Assembly (NCBI GenBank): GCA_041504365.1
Contig: CP167917.1
Location: forward strand, 2,728,001-2,792,000
Length of the DNA: 64,000 bases
Reading direction: 5' to 3'
Source of the DNA: Dryocola sp. LX212
GTDB lineage: Bacteria > Pseudomonadota > Gammaproteobacteria > Enterobacterales > Enterobacteriaceae
In this document: in pieces, positions 6,397 to 14,463 of the stretch
Layout: each line of letters opens with the position of its first letter
How positions within the stretch are numbered: the stretch's first letter is position 1
Notes under the pieces: generated by a model
Told to the model about the DNA's origin: nothing
Databases searched by the model: none
What the model saw: the letters and a program-made list of their open reading frames with translations, nothing else
Position numbers and translations under genes: made by a program

Positions 6397-8021
6397 GCTC
6401 TTTCCCCCTGGCTTTCTCGCATAACTTTTAATTGCTTCTGAGCGTTAATAATTTGGCTGGTAGTGGAAGGCGTAATGCCTGAATGAACGCCTTTCTGCTC
6501 TGCTGGTTCACTCTTCTGCTTAGCTTTGGCAAATGCGATCTGCTTATGCTTTATGAAATTGCTGACTTCCGGGGTGATCTCCATCGGGAACGGGCTCAAG
6601 CCGTTTGGCCAGGCTCCAAACTTTTCCTTGAAGGTGTTGGCACACCATCCATCACTGATCGGCTTGCTCGTTAACAGCCGCATGTTTTGGTAAAATTTAA
6701 TCTGGCTCCACCAGGCTTGTTTCTGAGTTTTGGTATAAGAAACCTCACCCTTACCGAGCTTTTTGATTTTCCGCTGCGTATCCGTTTCCACGTCCTCGCC
6801 TACCAGCGGCTTGAAACCACATTTAGGGCAGACGTAGACGCCCGCCGGTTTCATGTAGTGGCACTCAGAGCACTCTTTAGGAAGCTTCTCCTCTCGCTCT
6901 TCTGCATCGCGTGCTGCAGCGTCTTTCATGCCGTCGCTAGTGCTGCGTAGCTCGTCGTACTCAATCGCGTCAGGGAAGCCGAGACGGTGCACCGTGCCGC
7001 TATGATCGAAGATGAGACATGTTTCTTTGCCAGGTGCTTTTCGCAAGCCTCGCCCTAGCGCCTGTAACCAGCGGATTTCGCTTTTAGTCGGTCGGGCATA
7101 GATAACGCAGCGCACATCACTATCGAAGCCAGCCACCAGCACGCCAACGCTCACAATGATTTTTGTTGCTCCACTTTCGAAGCGGTGAATAATCAGCTGC
7201 CGCTCATCGTGTGGGGTATCAGCTGTCATTACCTCAGCATTAACGCCTGCCTGGTTAAACTGAATGGTCACGAAGTTGGCATGGTTCACATTCACGCAAA
7301 ATGCGACTGTTGGCAGGTCCCTGCCGTTCTCCAGCCAGTTACCAACGATGTCACCCACCAGATCCGAACCACACATGATTTCGGCCAGCTGGGTTTCGTT
7401 GTAGTCGCGCCCAAATTCAACGGTGTTTTTTGTTTTAACGCCGGACAGATCTGGTTTTGTAGGCGCGTAAAACTCATAGCCGCTCAGGTCGCCGCGCTGG
7501 ATCAGTTCAGCAATAGTCGTAGGTTTAATCAGGCGTTCGTAGTAACTGCCCAGGAACGGAGAGAACGGCGTTCCCGACAGGCCAATAACTTTCACGCCCG
7601 TATTAGTCGTAAGGTATTTGATTGATTCCAGGATGCTTTTGCGGCGCAGGTGCGCTTCATCAATGATTAACAGGTCGATATTGTCCGGGAAGTTACGGCG
7701 GATCAGCGTGTCGGCGCTGGCGATCTGAATCTGAAGTTTTGGGTCCTGGTTCGGATGGTCACGCCAGATGAAGCTGATCTGTTCTTCCGGTAGGCCGTAT
7801 TCGGTGAAGCGCTGTGCCGTCTGATTTAACAGGATCGTATACGGTGCCACAAACAGCACTCGCATCCCGCGACTAACAAAACCATCAGCGATAAATGCGG
7901 CCAGGCCAGTTTTACCGCTGCCCGTTGGTGCATAGACCATAAACGAGTTATAGGCTTTCCAGTCACGGCGCAGCATGTTCAGTGCGCGCTCCTGAGCAAA
8001 GTTAGGCGTGATGCTTAGCAT
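6393..8021 (-). CDS. Phage superfamily 2 DEAD/DEAH-box helicase
   Basis: 542 residues. Motif I is APTGSGKTGLAAF (about 30-42), motif II LLIIDEAHLRR, motif III GLSGTPF, and motif VI RWLQALGRGLRKAPG. A C-terminal four-cysteine finger (CSECHYM, then YVCPKCGFKP) follows. It pairs with the overlapping primase gene as the replication module, an arrangement also known from epsilon15-type phages. Its target, origin or fork, cannot be read from the sequence. Confidence 0.92.
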   Translation of the reverse strand: MLSITPNFAQERALNMLRRDWKAYNSFMVYAPTGSGKTGLAAFIADGFVSRGMRVLFVAPYTILLNQTAQRFTEYGLPEEQISFIWRDHPNQDPKLQIQIASADTLIRRNFPDNIDLLIIDEAHLRRKSILESIKYLTTNTGVKVIGLSGTPFSPFLGSYYERLIKPTTIAELIQRGDLSGYEFYAPTKPDLSGVKTKNTVEFGRDYNETQLAEIMCGSDLVGDIVGNWLENGRDLPTVAFCVNVNHANFVTIQFNQAGVNAEVMTADTPHDERQLIIHRFESGATKIIVSVGVLVAGFDSDVRCVIYARPTKSEIRWLQALGRGLRKAPGKETCLIFDHSGTVHRLGFPDAIEYDELRSTSDGMKDAAARDAEEREEKLPKECSECHYMKPAGVYVCPKCGFKPLVGEDVETDTQRKIKKLGKGEVSYTKTQKQAWWSQIKFYQNMRLLTSKPISDGWCANTFKEKFGAWPNGLSPFPMEITPEVSNFIKHKQIAFAKAKQKSEPAEQKGVHSGITPSTTSQIINAQKQLKVMRESQGERA

Positions 8022-8391
8022 TGAGCAGCCTCCCGGGTAATGCGATAATAAATACGTGATGTGGTTTTCAAAGACTCCTCCTCACATGGCTGGTTGACCT
8101 CCCGCAAGGCAACCAGCCGCCTTTCAATCTTTCATCTCCCTGCAATAAAACTTTTCCAGAGAAATGCCCTAATTTGCTTTGATACTGCTAGCCGTCTAAA
8201 CGGCTGTGCCGCATTTTGAAAGACCACAACCAATACAGTGATCTACTTAAACTAAGTGCTACCTTCCTGGAAAAGCGCTATTCCTGCCCCCACACCCAAC
8301 TCCCCCCTTACCCCCCTCTTCCCTCTCCCCCATCAAAAGAGATATTTAGCCGTCCAGACACCTTTAAGTCCTTCCGCTATCAAGGGGGTCA
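8022..8391. other. Intergenic leader with hairpin and G-rich tract
   Basis: No convincing gene here. A 9-bp perfect hairpin (GGCTGGTTG 8088-8096 with CAACCAGCC 8110-8118) lies 67 bp upstream of the helicase start. At 8287-8331 the minus strand has six runs of three to six G separated by short spacers, which could fold as a G-quadruplex in the replication-operon mRNA. Confidence 0.5.
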
Positions 8392-8673
8392 TTACTGACC
8401 AATTGAAGGGGGTTTCTCTGTGTACCCCTGCAATGCTCTTGCATGTGTATCTGCGAAGAGTCGAAGCCTGGTGTTTGCTTCGTGTCTTGCCTTGTTCTCC
8501 TTCCGGTAACTCACCAGCTCTTCTTCCATCGTGAGCAGGTAAACATCTGCATATCTGGTTATTGCTTTTTGCCGCACCGACGGAGACAACCTCAACAACT
8601 GCTCCTGAATCCACTCCGCATCTGCTAGGCTGAATGCTTCAGGCATCACTGTGCTGCGGTAGTCAGGAGGCAT
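8392..8673 (-). CDS. Small phage protein of the replication operon, unknown
   Basis: 93 residues, mostly helical and charged (DAEWIQEQLLRLSPSVRQKAITRYADVYL, then EELVSYRKENKARHEANTRLRLFADTHAR). It overlaps the cro-like gene by 11 bp. Similar short proteins occur between cro/cII-like genes and helicase genes in temperate enterophages. No specific function is recognised. Confidence 0.7.
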   Translation of the reverse strand: MPPDYRSTVMPEAFSLADAEWIQEQLLRLSPSVRQKAITRYADVYLLTMEEELVSYRKENKARHEANTRLRLFADTHARALQGYTEKPPSIGQ

Positions 8674-8908
8674 TGGCCCCGCCTCGCGAGTTGGGGAAAG
8701 TATCTGGATAAAGATCTTCTTTGCTAAGACCAGTAACCTCTATGACCTCCCTCATCCATCGCAGAGGGAGTTTCCCCCCCCGTTTTTTAGTCTGAGTAAT
8801 AGCTTGCGCCGAGAGGCCTAAGAGCTCCGCTAAAACCTTTTGCTTACCACCAACTGCGAAAACTGCTTTTTCCAGCGGGGTGGCGATATGTAGTTTGTCT
8901 TTCAACAT
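8663..8908 (-). CDS. Cro-like/YdaS-type helix-turn-helix regulator
   Basis: 81 residues. The first 45 form a compact HTH (TPLEKAVFAVGGKQKVLAELLGLS, AQAITQTKKRGG) of the Cro/YdaS type. It is the first gene of the minus-strand operon and is divergent from the repressor, so it is the likely counterpart of Cro in the lysis-lysogeny switch. A repeat of the operator series overlaps its start codon, implying autoregulation. Confidence 0.8.
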   Translation of the reverse strand: MLKDKLHIATPLEKAVFAVGGKQKVLAELLGLSAQAITQTKKRGGKLPLRWMREVIEVTGLSKEDLYPDTFPNSRGGANAS

Positions 8909-9002
8909 AATTCACACCAAATGAACTTAATTCACCGCATGTTAATTCATGAGCAAAATAAAATCAACATTATGTATATTGAATAAATAAACATTTTGTG
9001 TA
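8907..9002. promoter_or_regulatory. Operator region of the lysis-lysogeny switch
   Basis: Three direct copies of T/A-TAATTCA lie at 8907-8914, 8927-8934 and 8942-8949. On the repressor side are two copies of ACATTNTGTNTA at 8967-8978 and 8991-9002. TGAACTTAA (8922-8930) recurs inverted at 9868-9876 upstream of the left operon, as expected for shared repressor or Cro sites. Assignment of each repeat to a protein is inferred. Confidence 0.55.
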
Positions 9003-9027
9003 TGATGAGGGAAAACTTGGAGGGCTT

Positions 9028-9747
9028 ATGGACACAATGAGAGAACGCCTTGAATTCATTATGAATTCTGAGAATTTACGGCAAAAAGAATTAGCAGAGT
9101 TAACTGACTCATCACCACAAAGCGTCAACAATTGGATGAAGAGAAATGCAATTAGCCGTTTTGCAGCACAGGCCATTAGTGAAAAGTTGGGATATTCACT
9201 GAGTTGGATTCTAACTGGCACTGGTACCCCAAGATCACACTTATCGCTACCTTCCAAGGAGTCCAGTATTGCCCCAGAATCCGAGTGGGGTACTGTCGAT
9301 GTTTGGGACAGCTCTACACCAATCAATGATGACGAGGTGGAGGTGCCGTTTTTAAAAGATATAGAGTTTGCATGCGGAGATGGAAGTATGGCAGAGGAGG
9401 ATTACAACGGTTTTAAAATTCGCTTTTCAAAATCTACTCTTCGCAGGGTTGGAGCTAGGTCTGATGGTTCAGGGGTATTGTGCTTCCCAGCACGGGGCAA
9501 CAGTATGGAACCTTTGATACCTGACGGGGCTACAGTCGCAATCAACTGCGATGATAAAAGAATAGTTGATGGGAAGGTTTACGCTGTCAATCAAGATGGT
9601 TGGAAGAGATTGAAAATGCTTTATCGTATTGGCCCAGACCGTGTGAGCTTAAGAAGTTACAACAGTGAGGAGCATCCACCCGAAGACCATCCATTGTCAG
9701 AAGTAGAAATTGTTGGTCGTATGTTCTGGACCAGTGTCCTCTGGTGA
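9028..9747 (+). CDS. CI-type phage repressor, HTH plus S24 peptidase
   Basis: 239 residues from ATG 9028, preceded by GGAGGG. An upstream GTG at 8998 is in frame but has no ribosome site. The N-terminal HTH (about 1-55, KELAELTDSSPQSVNNWMKR) binds the operators. The C-terminal LexA/UmuD-like domain has the cleavage site EFAC-GDG, catalytic Ser in GNSMEPLIPDG and Lys in GWKRLKML. It should hold lysogeny and self-cleave with RecA after DNA damage. A terminator follows. Confidence 0.93.
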   Translation: MDTMRERLEFIMNSENLRQKELAELTDSSPQSVNNWMKRNAISRFAAQAISEKLGYSLSWILTGTGTPRSHLSLPSKESSIAPESEWGTVDVWDSSTPINDDEVEVPFLKDIEFACGDGSMAEEDYNGFKIRFSKSTLRRVGARSDGSGVLCFPARGNSMEPLIPDGATVAINCDDKRIVDGKVYAVNQDGWKRLKMLYRIGPDRVSLRSYNSEEHPPEDHPLSEVEIVGRMFWTSVLW

Positions 9748-9771
9748 GAAAAGTAAACATGAATTTGTTTT

Positions 9772-9795
9772 AACCCGGCTTATGCCGGGTTTTTT
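9772..9795 (+). terminator. Terminator after the repressor gene
   Basis: AACCCGGC, loop TTAT, GCCGGGTT, then TTTT, beginning 24 bp after the repressor stop. Confidence 0.9.
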
Positions 9796-9860
9796 ATAAA
9801 CTAAATAAACAGTAAAATCATCATTTTGTGAGATAAATAATAAAAATAATACACATTATA

Positions 9861-9889
9861 TTGAAAATTAAGTTCACATGATGTTTAAT
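9861..9889 (+). promoter_or_regulatory. Candidate early-left promoter (pL equivalent)
   Basis: TTGAAA (9861-9866) and TTTAAT (9884-9889) with a 17-bp spacer that contains TTAAGTTCA, the inverse of the TGAACTTAA operator in the switch region. Repression by CI in the lysogen is inferred. Confidence 0.55.
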
Positions 9890-9920
9890 CATCTCACCGG
9901 CAAACAATGGAGCCAATGAG

Positions 9921-10133
9921 ATGAACCAAGTAACGAAGCAGGTATTGGAAAGCCACACCCTCAGGCAAACATGTCACCAGGTCGATGAGGTGATTAAATG
10001 TCTCTCTCTAGTTCAACATTCAGAGGTGAACGAAAATGTCGCAGCTGTAATTCTTTTATGCAAAAGGACTCTTGCCCATGCGGTGGATGAACTAAACGAG
10101 ATGTTTGGTGCTGACTGGCCGGAGAATAAATAA
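9921..10133 (+). CDS. Small early-left phage protein, unknown
   Basis: 70 residues and the first gene after the candidate early-left promoter. It is helical and soluble (HQVDEVIKCLSLVQHSEVNENVAAVILLCKRTL), with no recognised family. Its weak resemblance in layout to the two small genes downstream (a helical pair of about 65 residues) suggests a set of small host-takeover proteins, by position only. Confidence 0.6.
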   Translation: MNQVTKQVLESHTLRQTCHQVDEVIKCLSLVQHSEVNENVAAVILLCKRTLAHAVDELNEMFGADWPENK

Positions 10134-10135
10134 CC

Positions 10136-10339
10136 ATGGATAAACTCAACATTAATGAGCATGTCATTTCTAACTGGAACGCAAATATACATTGTTGCTC
10201 CGAATCATTATGGATTGCACTCGAAAGATTGACGAGCGAAGAAAATGAAAGAGAGCATGCGCTGATCACCTTAGTCGTAAACACTCTAGAAACCATAAAT
10301 ATAGAAATAGAAGAAACGCAATCAAATAACACACGATAA
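10136..10339 (+). CDS. Small early-left phage protein, unknown
   Basis: 67 residues, starting 2 bp after the preceding stop. The sequence is acidic and helical (SLWIALERLTSEENEREHALITLVVNTLETINIEIEE). No family is recognised. It is read as real because of its tight spacing and operon position. Confidence 0.55.
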   Translation: MDKLNINEHVISNWNANIHCCSESLWIALERLTSEENEREHALITLVVNTLETINIEIEETQSNNTR

Positions 10340-10422
10340 GAAACAAAAGAATAAACAATCAAATTTAATTACGGCTTAATTGCTGGGGATATCCACATTC
10401 TAAGTTCACTGGAGGTTTAGCT

Positions 10423-10530
10423 ATGAGTTTCATCAAAGATAAATCAGCCTATAAAACAGCGCTTCTTTACATGGCGAACGGTCAGGAAGTGATTGCTCAG
10501 TTATACCTACGAAAAGCATATGGGGCGTAG
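10423..10530 (+). CDS. 35-residue early-left phage ORF
   Basis: ATG at 10423 follows a clear GGAGG site, and the frame reads MSFIKDKSAYKTALLYMANG and ends in LRKAYGA. It fills the gap between two operon genes and ends 2 bp before the next start. Unknown function; confidence rests on ribosome site and spacing. Confidence 0.5.
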   Translation: MSFIKDKSAYKTALLYMANGQEVIAQLYLRKAYGA

Positions 10531-10532
10531 TT

Positions 10533-10727
10533 ATGAAGAATGCAAAGCTTGTCGATGTACTAACCGCCTCTAATCGTGGGCGTCAATTGAATGCTCTCCT
10601 ACAGAACATCTTTGAAAGGGGAACTGATGGGTGTGAAAAGGATGATGAATTAATCGGCCTGGCTTATGACATCAGCGGAAAGATTTCTGTATTCCTTGAC
10701 GACCTCGAGAGGGAAGAAAATAAATGA
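10533..10727 (+). CDS. Small early-left phage protein, unknown
   Basis: 64 residues, overlapping the next gene by 4 bp (ATGA). Helical sequence RGRQLNALLQNIFERG, then ELIGLAYDISGKISVFLDDLE. No recognised domain. Confidence 0.6.
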   Translation: MKNAKLVDVLTASNRGRQLNALLQNIFERGTDGCEKDDELIGLAYDISGKISVFLDDLEREENK

Positions 10728-11077
10728 CAGGTTTAATTGAAACACGCCGTCGCCGTATCGTTATTGCCAAGCTGAATTCGATGGAACGTAAAACCGGTAG
10801 CCATTTCGCCCTGGTGAAGTTACCGAACGATGAAGTAACGACCATTGAGCTAACCGAAGAAATATTAACAAAAGCGCTAATAAAAATATTCGAAGCGATG
10901 GTGTATGACTCAAATAAACGAGAGGAAGCCGAGCGATATATATCTGAGCACTACAGCGCATGCATGGCTAACAAATTAAATAAGCTCTCACCGCTGGGCA
11001 TGGAATTTATGAACGCGGTGATAGCGAATTTAGCAGAACAGGCTTTTGAGCATAAAGGGGGAAGCAATGGTAACTGA
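10724..11077 (+). CDS. Early-left phage protein, unknown
   Basis: 117 residues with a basic N terminus (TRRRRIVIAKLNSMERK) and a helical, mixed-charge remainder. It is coupled by overlap on both sides (ATGA with the preceding gene, 11 bp with the next). No domain recognised; nucleic-acid contact through the basic start is only a guess. Confidence 0.65.
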   Translation: MTGLIETRRRRIVIAKLNSMERKTGSHFALVKLPNDEVTTIELTEEILTKALIKIFEAMVYDSNKREEAERYISEHYSACMANKLNKLSPLGMEFMNAVIANLAEQAFEHKGGSNGN

Positions 11078-11291
11078 GCAACGAACAATTAACTATATGG
11101 GCGTGAATATACCTGCCCCGGTATTGCCCGTCGAACTGCACGTAATGCCAGATTTTACAGGTCGTGTCGTTGTTCACATTGAGAAAGGACGCGCCATTTG
11201 TGATCGCCCACTGCTGAAGAGCGAACACGTTAACACCCTAGATGGATTTTTAGAGCTGGCCCGCATGGCCGGATACAAAGTTGAGGAGTGA
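11067..11291 (+). CDS. Early-left phage protein, unknown (duplicated in the 21-kb remnant)
   Basis: 74 residues from ATG 11067, preceded by GGGGGAAG. The beta-rich first half (NYMGVNIPAPVLPVELHVMP, RVVVHIEKGRA) is followed by SEHVNTLDGFLELARMAGYKVEE. The last third recurs almost unchanged at 21603-21709 in the decayed prophage, so the gene belongs to a phage family that has entered this chromosome at least twice. Function unknown. Confidence 0.7.
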   Translation: MVTEQRTINYMGVNIPAPVLPVELHVMPDFTGRVVVHIEKGRAICDRPLLKSEHVNTLDGFLELARMAGYKVEE

Positions 11292-11294
11292 GAA

Positions 11295-11678
11295 ATGACC
11301 ACCAGCAAAACTAAAACAGGCATCGACGCAGCATTTAGCCGCCCTCTTCGCCCTGTGTACATCGTGACACGTCACGGCAACCGTAAACGCTGCCTCAGCC
11401 GTAGCGCGGCCCTGAACAACCTGGCGCACTACATGACAACCCACGCTTTCCACCTTGTTGGGGCAAAGACCCATCACCCGGATACACCAGTCGAGCGCGA
11501 CGGAGTAACGGTTTATCAGCAGGGGCGCGAAACGTTGGTTTACACGTCGGCGCACCGCCGTTGTATTCGCCGCATTCGTCGCCTGCTGGCCCGTAAACGC
11601 GAGATCCAGCAGTGGCAGGAAAAGCACGACGCGCTTACCGAGCAGTACCGCGAATTTATGAAGACGAAACCGTTTTAA
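11295..11678 (+). CDS. Early-left phage protein, unknown (duplicated in the 21-kb remnant)
   Basis: 127 residues, strongly basic (RHGNRKRCLSRSAALNNLAHY, then CIRRIRRLLARKREIQQWQEK), so nucleic-acid binding is possible. It starts 3 bp after the previous stop. A broken copy lies at 21714-22040. No domain is recognised. Confidence 0.7.
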   Translation: MTTSKTKTGIDAAFSRPLRPVYIVTRHGNRKRCLSRSAALNNLAHYMTTHAFHLVGAKTHHPDTPVERDGVTVYQQGRETLVYTSAHRRCIRRIRRLLARKREIQQWQEKHDALTEQYREFMKTKPF

Positions 11679-11687
11679 GGGGGAAGC

Positions 11688-11969
11688 GTGACTAACCAGG
11701 ACAACGCAAACATTTTTTCTGTTGAGTCCGCTCACAAGGTGCCGAACGCGAAGCACCTGCGGCGGCAGTCGAAAATTTACAGCCCGGAAGAGTTTCTCGC
11801 TCTGCCAATGGTACAGGAGTTTATCAAAAACAATCCGAAACAGTATTTCGTTCATGAACAGACAGGCGGGCAGCTGATGGCACAGGAATTGGCTGAACTG
11901 TATTGCTCGGTTAATAACGGTAAAAAACTTAAGAAAGCGCTTCGCCGCTCCTTTGGAGATAAAGCATGA
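11688..11969 (+). CDS. Early-left phage protein, unknown, GTG start
   Basis: 93 residues from GTG 11688 behind AGGGGGAAG. It contains YSPEEFLALPMVQEFIKNNPKQYFVHEQTGG and a basic C terminus. The stop overlaps the next ATG by 4 bp. No recognised domain. Confidence 0.65.
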   Translation: MTNQDNANIFSVESAHKVPNAKHLRRQSKIYSPEEFLALPMVQEFIKNNPKQYFVHEQTGGQLMAQELAELYCSVNNGKKLKKALRRSFGDKA

Positions 11970-12721
11970 ATACAGTAACCATCAACAATAAACAACTTCC
12001 GGCAGTCGAATATCGCGGTCAGCGCGTTGTGACGCTGGCGATGATTGATGAAGCCCATCAGCGCCCGGAAGGTACTGCACGAGCAGCATTCAATCGTAAC
12101 CGCCTCCACTTCATTGAAGGCGCAGATTTTCTTGAACTGACTGCGGACGTAATACGTACGGAGTCAATTTCTAATGTTTTTGCCCCTCGCACCGCTAAAG
12201 GAATCATTCTATTCGAAACAGGTTACCTGATGCTGACTAAGCCTTTTAATGACGATCTTGCCTGGCAGGTTCAGCGCGAGCTGGTTAACAACTATTTCCG
12301 ACACCAGCGACCGCAGCCACTGACTGAAATCGAGATGATCGCCGCTATGGCCGCCGATGCAGTCCGCCAGCAGAAACGGCTGAACCATGTCGAAGAGAAG
12401 ATCGAGACTGTCACCGAAGCAGTGGAAAACATTAAGCGCGGCACCATGCGTGCCGGATATGTCGGTTACCGCCAGGTGGTCTCTAAAAGCGGTATGACAG
12501 ATGCGAAATGCCGCAACCTGGTAAACGCCTACCAAATCCCTACTGATACGCATGAATTCATGACTCCTGACGGCTTACTGTCGCGCCGGGCAATAGTGGA
12601 ACTTGAGCCATTCATGCAAGCATTCCACGAGATGATGTGCGAAGCGGAACCGCGCGGAACCCGCTGGTATCACCCGAAGATGGGGCTATTCCAGGCCATC
12701 GGATGGGAGGCGCAAGCATGA
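11966..12721 (+). CDS. ORF6N-domain phage antirepressor-like protein
   Basis: 251 residues. The N-terminal 110 residues match the ORF6N/KilA-N style domain (LPAVEYRGQRVVTLAMIDEAHQRPEG, ARAAFNRNRLHFIEGADF, KGIILFETGYLML, LAWQVQRELVNNYF). A coiled-coil-like linker (about 128-160) and a C-terminal segment with an HTH-like VGYRQVVSKSGMTDAKCRNLV follow. Such proteins act as antirepressors or DNA-binding regulators in temperate phages. It overlaps the next gene by ATGA. Confidence 0.8.
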   Translation: MNTVTINNKQLPAVEYRGQRVVTLAMIDEAHQRPEGTARAAFNRNRLHFIEGADFLELTADVIRTESISNVFAPRTAKGIILFETGYLMLTKPFNDDLAWQVQRELVNNYFRHQRPQPLTEIEMIAAMAADAVRQQKRLNHVEEKIETVTEAVENIKRGTMRAGYVGYRQVVSKSGMTDAKCRNLVNAYQIPTDTHEFMTPDGLLSRRAIVELEPFMQAFHEMMCEAEPRGTRWYHPKMGLFQAIGWEAQA

Positions 12722-13299
12722 TTTTCCCAACGGATATTCTCCGCGCCGCTCTGTGCTGCGTGGCTGACGAAAAAGAAGAGCGCACTTACCTACAGGGGGT
12801 ATACATCACCCCGACCCATATTTTTGCCACTGATGGCCGGGCCGCCGTTCGCATGGAGCACGGCGCAGATACCGACATTGATGCTGTGTTTATGTTGAAG
12901 GGTGAAATACCTGCCAGCGCAGAAGGTACTCTGATCCACCTTTACGACGATGGCTGGATAGCGATCCATATGGATGAAAATTCGGAGCCGGTTGGATCTT
13001 GCGAGCTGGAAAAAATCGAATGCCGCTACCCGGACTTTGACAATCTGCTGCCATCTACCGCAGAGGCATGCGACGAACTACCAGCGTTTGCAGCTCGCCT
13101 TCTGGCACTACCGGCGAAAATGTTTAAAAGCGGTTTCGTACCAGTGAAGTTTAAGACCTATGGGAAGGGCCAGCTCTGCCAGTTATTACTCGATGCGGTG
13201 ACCGATCACCTTTACGGAAATCCGTTTTTAATAATTATGCCGCTGCACGATAACGCTTTCGAACTCTGCGAAGAGGTGCTGAATGAAAAAGGTATCTGA
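12718..13299 (+). CDS. Phage protein resembling a sliding-clamp domain
   Basis: 193 residues from the ATGA overlap at 12718. VYITPTHIFATDGRAAVRMEHG resembles the clamp motif in DnaN (ATDGHRLA type). It is followed by beta-rich sequence and ECRYPDFDNLLPS, again reminiscent of the DnaN GRYPDY region. At 193 residues it is about half a bacterial clamp. A modified clamp or clamp-interacting decoy is possible, but this is a weak by-eye similarity. Confidence 0.5.
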   Translation: MIFPTDILRAALCCVADEKEERTYLQGVYITPTHIFATDGRAAVRMEHGADTDIDAVFMLKGEIPASAEGTLIHLYDDGWIAIHMDENSEPVGSCELEKIECRYPDFDNLLPSTAEACDELPAFAARLLALPAKMFKSGFVPVKFKTYGKGQLCQLLLDAVTDHLYGNPFLIIMPLHDNAFELCEEVLNEKGI

Positions 13300-13408
13300 A
13301 CTTGTGCTGTTTACCCTCTTTTTCTCTGGCCTAGCAGGGTTGGGGCTAACGGCTGGTTTCTTCTGTTTTCTCGGCGTGACCAAACTAATAGCGAGGATGA
13401 TGGCATGA
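13283..13408 (+). CDS. 41-residue membrane peptide of the early-left operon
   Basis: ATG 13283 overlaps the end of the preceding gene by 17 bp, and its stop overlaps the next ATG (ATGA). The product is nearly all hydrophobic (LVLFTLFFSGLAGLGLTAGF, then FCFLGVTKLIARMMA), one long or two short membrane segments. Coupling on both sides supports a real gene. Function unknown. Confidence 0.5.
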   Translation: MKKVSELVLFTLFFSGLAGLGLTAGFFCFLGVTKLIARMMA

Positions 13409-13629
13409 AGATCGAACATACCGACAAAGGCGCGGTGGGTTACGTAACGCTAACCAGCACAATCTTCGAATTTCGCAAACATTGCCGGATCGCAGACGCC
13501 ATTTTGTTTTCTGTTCCCGGCGTAGTGCGTGAATGCAGAGGCAAGTTTTTCATAAAAACACTCATTTCCGGCAGATCCCGCGAAGCAATACGGGCCTATC
13601 GGGTAGCGGTAAGGGAGAGTCAGCGATGA
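13405..13629 (+). CDS. Small early-left phage protein, unknown
   Basis: 74 residues, basic (FEFRKHCRIADAILFSVPG, then SREAIRAYRVAVRESQR), with ATGA overlaps at both ends. No family recognised. Confidence 0.6.
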   Translation: MKIEHTDKGAVGYVTLTSTIFEFRKHCRIADAILFSVPGVVRECRGKFFIKTLISGRSREAIRAYRVAVRESQR

Positions 13630-13988
13630 AAGCAGAAATTATTGATGTAAACAGCCTGGAGACTATCGCTGATTATCTTGAAGCGCTGGCGACAGCAGAG
13701 GAAGTAACTACCGGTATCAAGCTTCAGCTTCAGAAATTCGGCAAGGCAGACAAAGACTGGCACAACCGGGCAAGCCACTCACTTTCACAATGGCAAGGTC
13801 TACGCCGGGTGATCACTGCCCGCCTGGCCGTTCTTCGCCAGCGAGAGAAGGATCGCAATGTGCATATCCACCAGCAGCGTAACGATTATGTCATAGACGA
13901 ACTGCGCCAGGTCATTCCGGCTTCTGTGTTCGGTGAATGTGTAGAGCGCGCTGATATGAAAATGAGGGCCTGCAATGTCGGAAACTAA
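13626..13988 (+). CDS. Early-left phage protein, unknown
   Basis: 120 residues from ATG 13626 (overlap with the preceding stop). Helical and charged (IADYLEALATAEEVTTGIKLQLQ, WQGLRRVITARLAVLRQREKD), possibly coiled coil. It overlaps the following gene by 14 bp. No recognised domain. Confidence 0.65.
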   Translation: MKAEIIDVNSLETIADYLEALATAEEVTTGIKLQLQKFGKADKDWHNRASHSLSQWQGLRRVITARLAVLRQREKDRNVHIHQQRNDYVIDELRQVIPASVFGECVERADMKMRACNVGN

Positions 13989-14463
13989 TATTTTTGAGTT
14001 GGCGCAGGTTATCAAATCTGCCGGCACCGATCCGAGTGACGTTACAGATGCCGTCTGGACTGCTGGCTATCGCAAGCCTGAACGTAATGCCGAGGAAGCT
14101 GTAAACCTGGCGCTGGATATCATTTGCGGCTTCGAAGGTGCGGATCTGCCATGGGAGGTGTGGCCTAAAAATTATACCGATATCCTGAAAGGTGAGCTGA
14201 ATGATTTTGTAATCGAGGCCATTACGGCGGATGAAGCAACCGCCGCCAGCGCAGCGAAAGAGCTGATTGCAGAGGGTTATGTAAAGCAGCAAAACAACAT
14301 GCGGGATACTCCCGCAGCTACTTACAAACTCGTTCCTAAGGAGCTTACTGATCCAATGGCTGAGGCTATAGCGTATCACGCTAATTGCTGCGGCGGTGTG
14401 GCCGCTGATGCATGGGAGGCGGCGCTTGCTGCTGCGCCAGCACCGGGAGGTAGCAATGTCTGA
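13975..14463 (+). CDS. Early-left phage protein, unknown
   Basis: 162 residues, acidic and alanine-rich. It has three segments: FELAQVIKSAGTDPSDVTDAVW, a middle LNDFVIEAITADEATAASAAKELI, and a C-terminal DPMAEAIAYHANCCGGVAADAW. The stop overlaps the next ATG by 8 bp. No domain recognised. Confidence 0.65.
   Translation: MSETNIFELAQVIKSAGTDPSDVTDAVWTAGYRKPERNAEEAVNLALDIICGFEGADLPWEVWPKNYTDILKGELNDFVIEAITADEATAASAAKELIAEGYVKQQNNMRDTPAATYKLVPKELTDPMAEAIAYHANCCGGVAADAWEAALAAAPAPGGSNV

Noticed and set aside
8216..8534. Plus-strand frames across the C-rich tract
   Set aside because: Proline-rich low-complexity products opposite real minus-strand genes; shadows of the G-rich strand.
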